Source of the DNA: Candidatus Hydrogenedentota bacterium
GTDB lineage: Bacteria; Hydrogenedentota; Hydrogenedentia; Hydrogenedentales; SLHB01
DNA: 5,575 nucleotides
Reading direction: 5' to 3'
Assembly (NCBI GenBank): GCA_003557825.1
Contig: PWNM01000111.1
Location: forward strand, 1-5,575
The position numbers and the translations under genes were made by a program. The notes under the pieces are model-generated. The model made no database searches, had not been told where the DNA came from, and saw only the letters and a list, made by a program, of their open reading frames with translations. Each line of letters starts with the position of its first letter. The stretch's first letter is position 1. Shown in pieces: positions 4,217 through 5,575 of the stretch.

Positions 4217-5575
4217 CTAATCCCTTTTACCAATCTTCTCCGATCCCGGATTTTCCACTTCAGCCCTAAGCTCCTGAATTTCTCTTTGCATAGCCTTTAG
4301 CAATTCCGCTGTTTGGGTTTCACTGGCTTCCGCCCTTTCTCTGAGCTTTTTATTTTCGGTAATTAAGGCATCTATTTGTACTTGCTGTTCTTCGATTTGC
4401 TTCTGCTGCTCTTGAATGGCTTTAATGGCGACCACACTAAAGCCGGAATAATTAATTCCCAGGTAATCGTCATCTGCAGTTACGAGTTCAGGGAAAACGG
4501 GCAATACATCCTGGGCTATGAAACCTATATTTTTTCTCTCTGAAGACTGATTTAAATAATTGTACTCCATCACCCGTAATTCACTTACCCTGTCAAGTAC
4601 ATTTGAGTAATTGGCGATATTGGTTTTGAAGCGCTTATCAGAGTTTTGGATATACTCACCATCCTCATTGATCCTGCTGCCGTTGGTGGTGCCATTGTAA
4701 CTGAATCGCAAAGAAGAAGCGGTCATATGGATGTTCCAAAAGTTCTCTGACTCTGTATTGACGATGCCAATTCCCTCGCCACCGGCCTCCTCATTGGCAG
4801 CTTTTGTAGTGACCGGAATTGCCAGTTTATGGACAGGGGTGGAAATACCAATCCCCAAATTGCCATTTTTGAGCAGGACCACTGCATCGCTCCTATTGGA
4901 TGGTGAAGTCCCATTGCCAATGACAAATAGCCGATCTTCGCTGTCCCAGGTCGTGGTGGTATTGGGGACATAGTTCGTATTATACCGGCCCAGTGCGGTT
5001 TCAAAGAGTGAAGGGGCTGTAGTAAAACCACCCCAGGCGGTTGATTCGACCCCGGAGGCGACAGTACCAAATCCCCAGGCAGTGGATGTCTGACCGGAAG
5101 CTTCAGTATCTCTTCCCCAGGCGGTGGCTCTTGCACCTGTAGCTCTTGCTTCCCATCCCCAGGCGGTGGTTTGAAATCCGGTGGCTTCAGTAACCCTGCC
5201 CCAGGCGGTGGCTTGATCGGCGGTGGCTATATTTTCCGAGCCCCAGGCCATCGATTGATTTCGGCTTGCCTCTGTATCATTTCCAAGTGCGACGGAACCA
5301 GTTCCTGAAGCCCTGGTATCATTGCCAAATGCCACGCTGTAATTGCCAATATTATCCGTATCCCAGTGGTTGCCATCCACTGTACCAGCCCGGAAAGCAG
5401 ATTTGTCGGGGTACCACATCATTCGGGTTCCCGATCCTTCCGCAGGAGCATTACCGGGAGAGGCATTAAATTCTCCTGTGAAAAGGACATTGCCTCCGCC
5501 GGCATCGGTATTGTGTATGTGAAGTAGTGCCCCGGGAGCACTTGTCCCTATTCCCACATTCTGACCATCGTGAAA
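4217..5575 (-). CDS. Paralogous secreted fibre-like protein with YadA-head-like repeats and peptidase S74 chaperone (8-repeat copy, N-terminus beyond window)
   Basis: The frame is open through the right edge; the residues at the edge read FHDGQNVGIGTS, matching residue 224 onward of the 17-repeat protein. The GTG at 5557 is therefore internal, and roughly 220 N-terminal residues (expected signal peptide, beta module and collagen-like part) lie outside. Visible in order: a GTRMMWYP linker, eight 14-residue repeats (5338 to 5003), a 120-residue neck with DRLFVIGNGTS, an S74 domain starting SDKRFK with Ser (codon 4642-4640) and Lys kept at the same spacing, IGFIAQDV, and a C-terminal coiled coil. 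The first two repeats have Phe and Leu where the others have Trp. The S74 core differs from its neighbour at about three of the first 80 residues. The coiled coil is exactly seven residues shorter. The likely role is a homotrimeric secreted fibre, as for the neighbour; the target is unknown. Confidence 0.88.
   Translation of the reverse strand, partial: FHDGQNVGIGTSAPGALLHIHNTDAGGGNVLFTGEFNASPGNAPAEGSGTRMMWYPDKSAFRAGTVDGNHWDTDNIGNYSVAFGNDTRASGTGSVALGNDTEASRNQSMAWGSENIATADQATAWGRVTEATGFQTTAWGWEARATGARATAWGRDTEASGQTSTAWGFGTVASGVESTAWGGFTTAPSLFETALGRYNTNYVPNTTTTWDSEDRLFVIGNGTSPSNRSDAVVLLKNGNLGIGISTPVHKLAIPVTTKAANEEAGGEGIGIVNTESENFWNIHMTASSLRFSYNGTTNGSRINEDGEYIQNSDKRFKTNIANYSNVLDRVSELRVMEYNYLNQSSERKNIGFIAQDVLPVFPELVTADDDYLGINYSGFSVVAIKAIQEQQKQIEEQQVQIDALITENKKLRERAEASETQTAELLKAMQREIQELRAEVENPGSEKIGKRD
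5003..5338 (-). repeat. 8 tandem 42-bp coding repeats in the second paralog
   Basis: There are eight in-phase 14-codon units from AGC at 5338 to 5003, followed by the same ETALGRYN cap. Units 1 and 2 read SVAFG and SVALG, the more usual YadA-head form; units 3-8 carry AWG. The last three units correspond one to one to units 15-17 of the other gene. Units 2 (EASRNQ), 3 (IATADQ) and 8 (TAPSLF) lack the second Gly. Confidence 0.92.

Larger units (their letters stand above)
4210..5575 (-). repeat. Duplicated block, copy B (tandem paralog pair with 1371-3138)
   Basis: Partner of copy A, in the same orientation. Similarity ends 7 bases after the stop codon on the 3' side and continues off the window on the 5' side. 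The two copies are separated by the rest of the first gene's 5' end plus the 409-bp spacer. Confidence 0.85.

Noticed and set aside
4217..5557. GTG at 5557 as the start of the second fibre gene
   Set aside because: The frame continues to the window edge and the codons before the GTG encode FHDGQN, homologous to the paralog's internal FHDGER, so the gene is cut by the edge.
1378..5575. Prophage tail-fibre module, because of the S74 domain and VGIGT motifs
   Set aside because: The first fibre gene has a signal peptide and a Bacteroidota secreted-protein N-terminal module, the neighbours are scpA and a DUF5682-like gene, and no other phage structural, lysis or integrase gene is seen.

Overview
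The window looks like a chromosomal segment of a member of the Bacteroidota, possibly Saprospiraceae/Lewinella-like. This rests on three things: a secreted fibre protein starting with the FNYQ..VRD..G module common in that phylum, coding starts preceded by A/T-rich sequence instead of Shine-Dalgarno motifs, and a TTTG / TAnnTTTG-like promoter. The genus is a guess.

Layout. (1) Positions 1-515, plus strand: the C-terminal end of a long protein that resembles the DUF5682 family, a partner of MoxR-ATPase/VWA clusters; the rest lies left of the window. (2) Positions 508-1350, minus strand: scpA, the kleisin subunit of the SMC-ScpAB condensin. It is convergent with the first gene, and the two stop regions overlap by 8 bp. 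(3) Positions 1378-3807, minus strand: a secreted 809-residue fibre-like protein. In order it has a signal peptide, an N-terminal beta domain, a short collagen-like stretch, a linker, seventeen 14-residue YadA-head-like repeats with a Trp in every repeat, a neck, a peptidase-S74 self-cleaving chaperone domain and a coiled coil. (4) Positions 3808-4216: a 409-bp gene-free spacer with a candidate promoter and a weak hairpin. (5) Positions 4217-5575, minus strand: a second, closely related fibre gene whose N-terminus runs off the right edge. It has only eight repeats.

The most notable content is the tandem pair of fibre paralogs. Over their shared region (1371-3138 and 4210-5575) the length difference is 402 bp. 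This is exactly nine 42-bp repeats (378), one coiled-coil heptad (21) and one codon (3). The copies have therefore diverged in length almost only by whole structural units, and a near-identical stretch in the last repeats hints at recent exchange between them.

The fibre genes probably encode homotrimeric surface or secreted fibres: collagen, YadA-like roll, S74 and coiled-coil segments are all trimer-associated. scpA, a housekeeping chromosome-segregation gene, sits 27 bp downstream of a fibre gene on the same strand with no convincing promoter of its own. No RNA genes, CRISPR arrays or transposases were seen.
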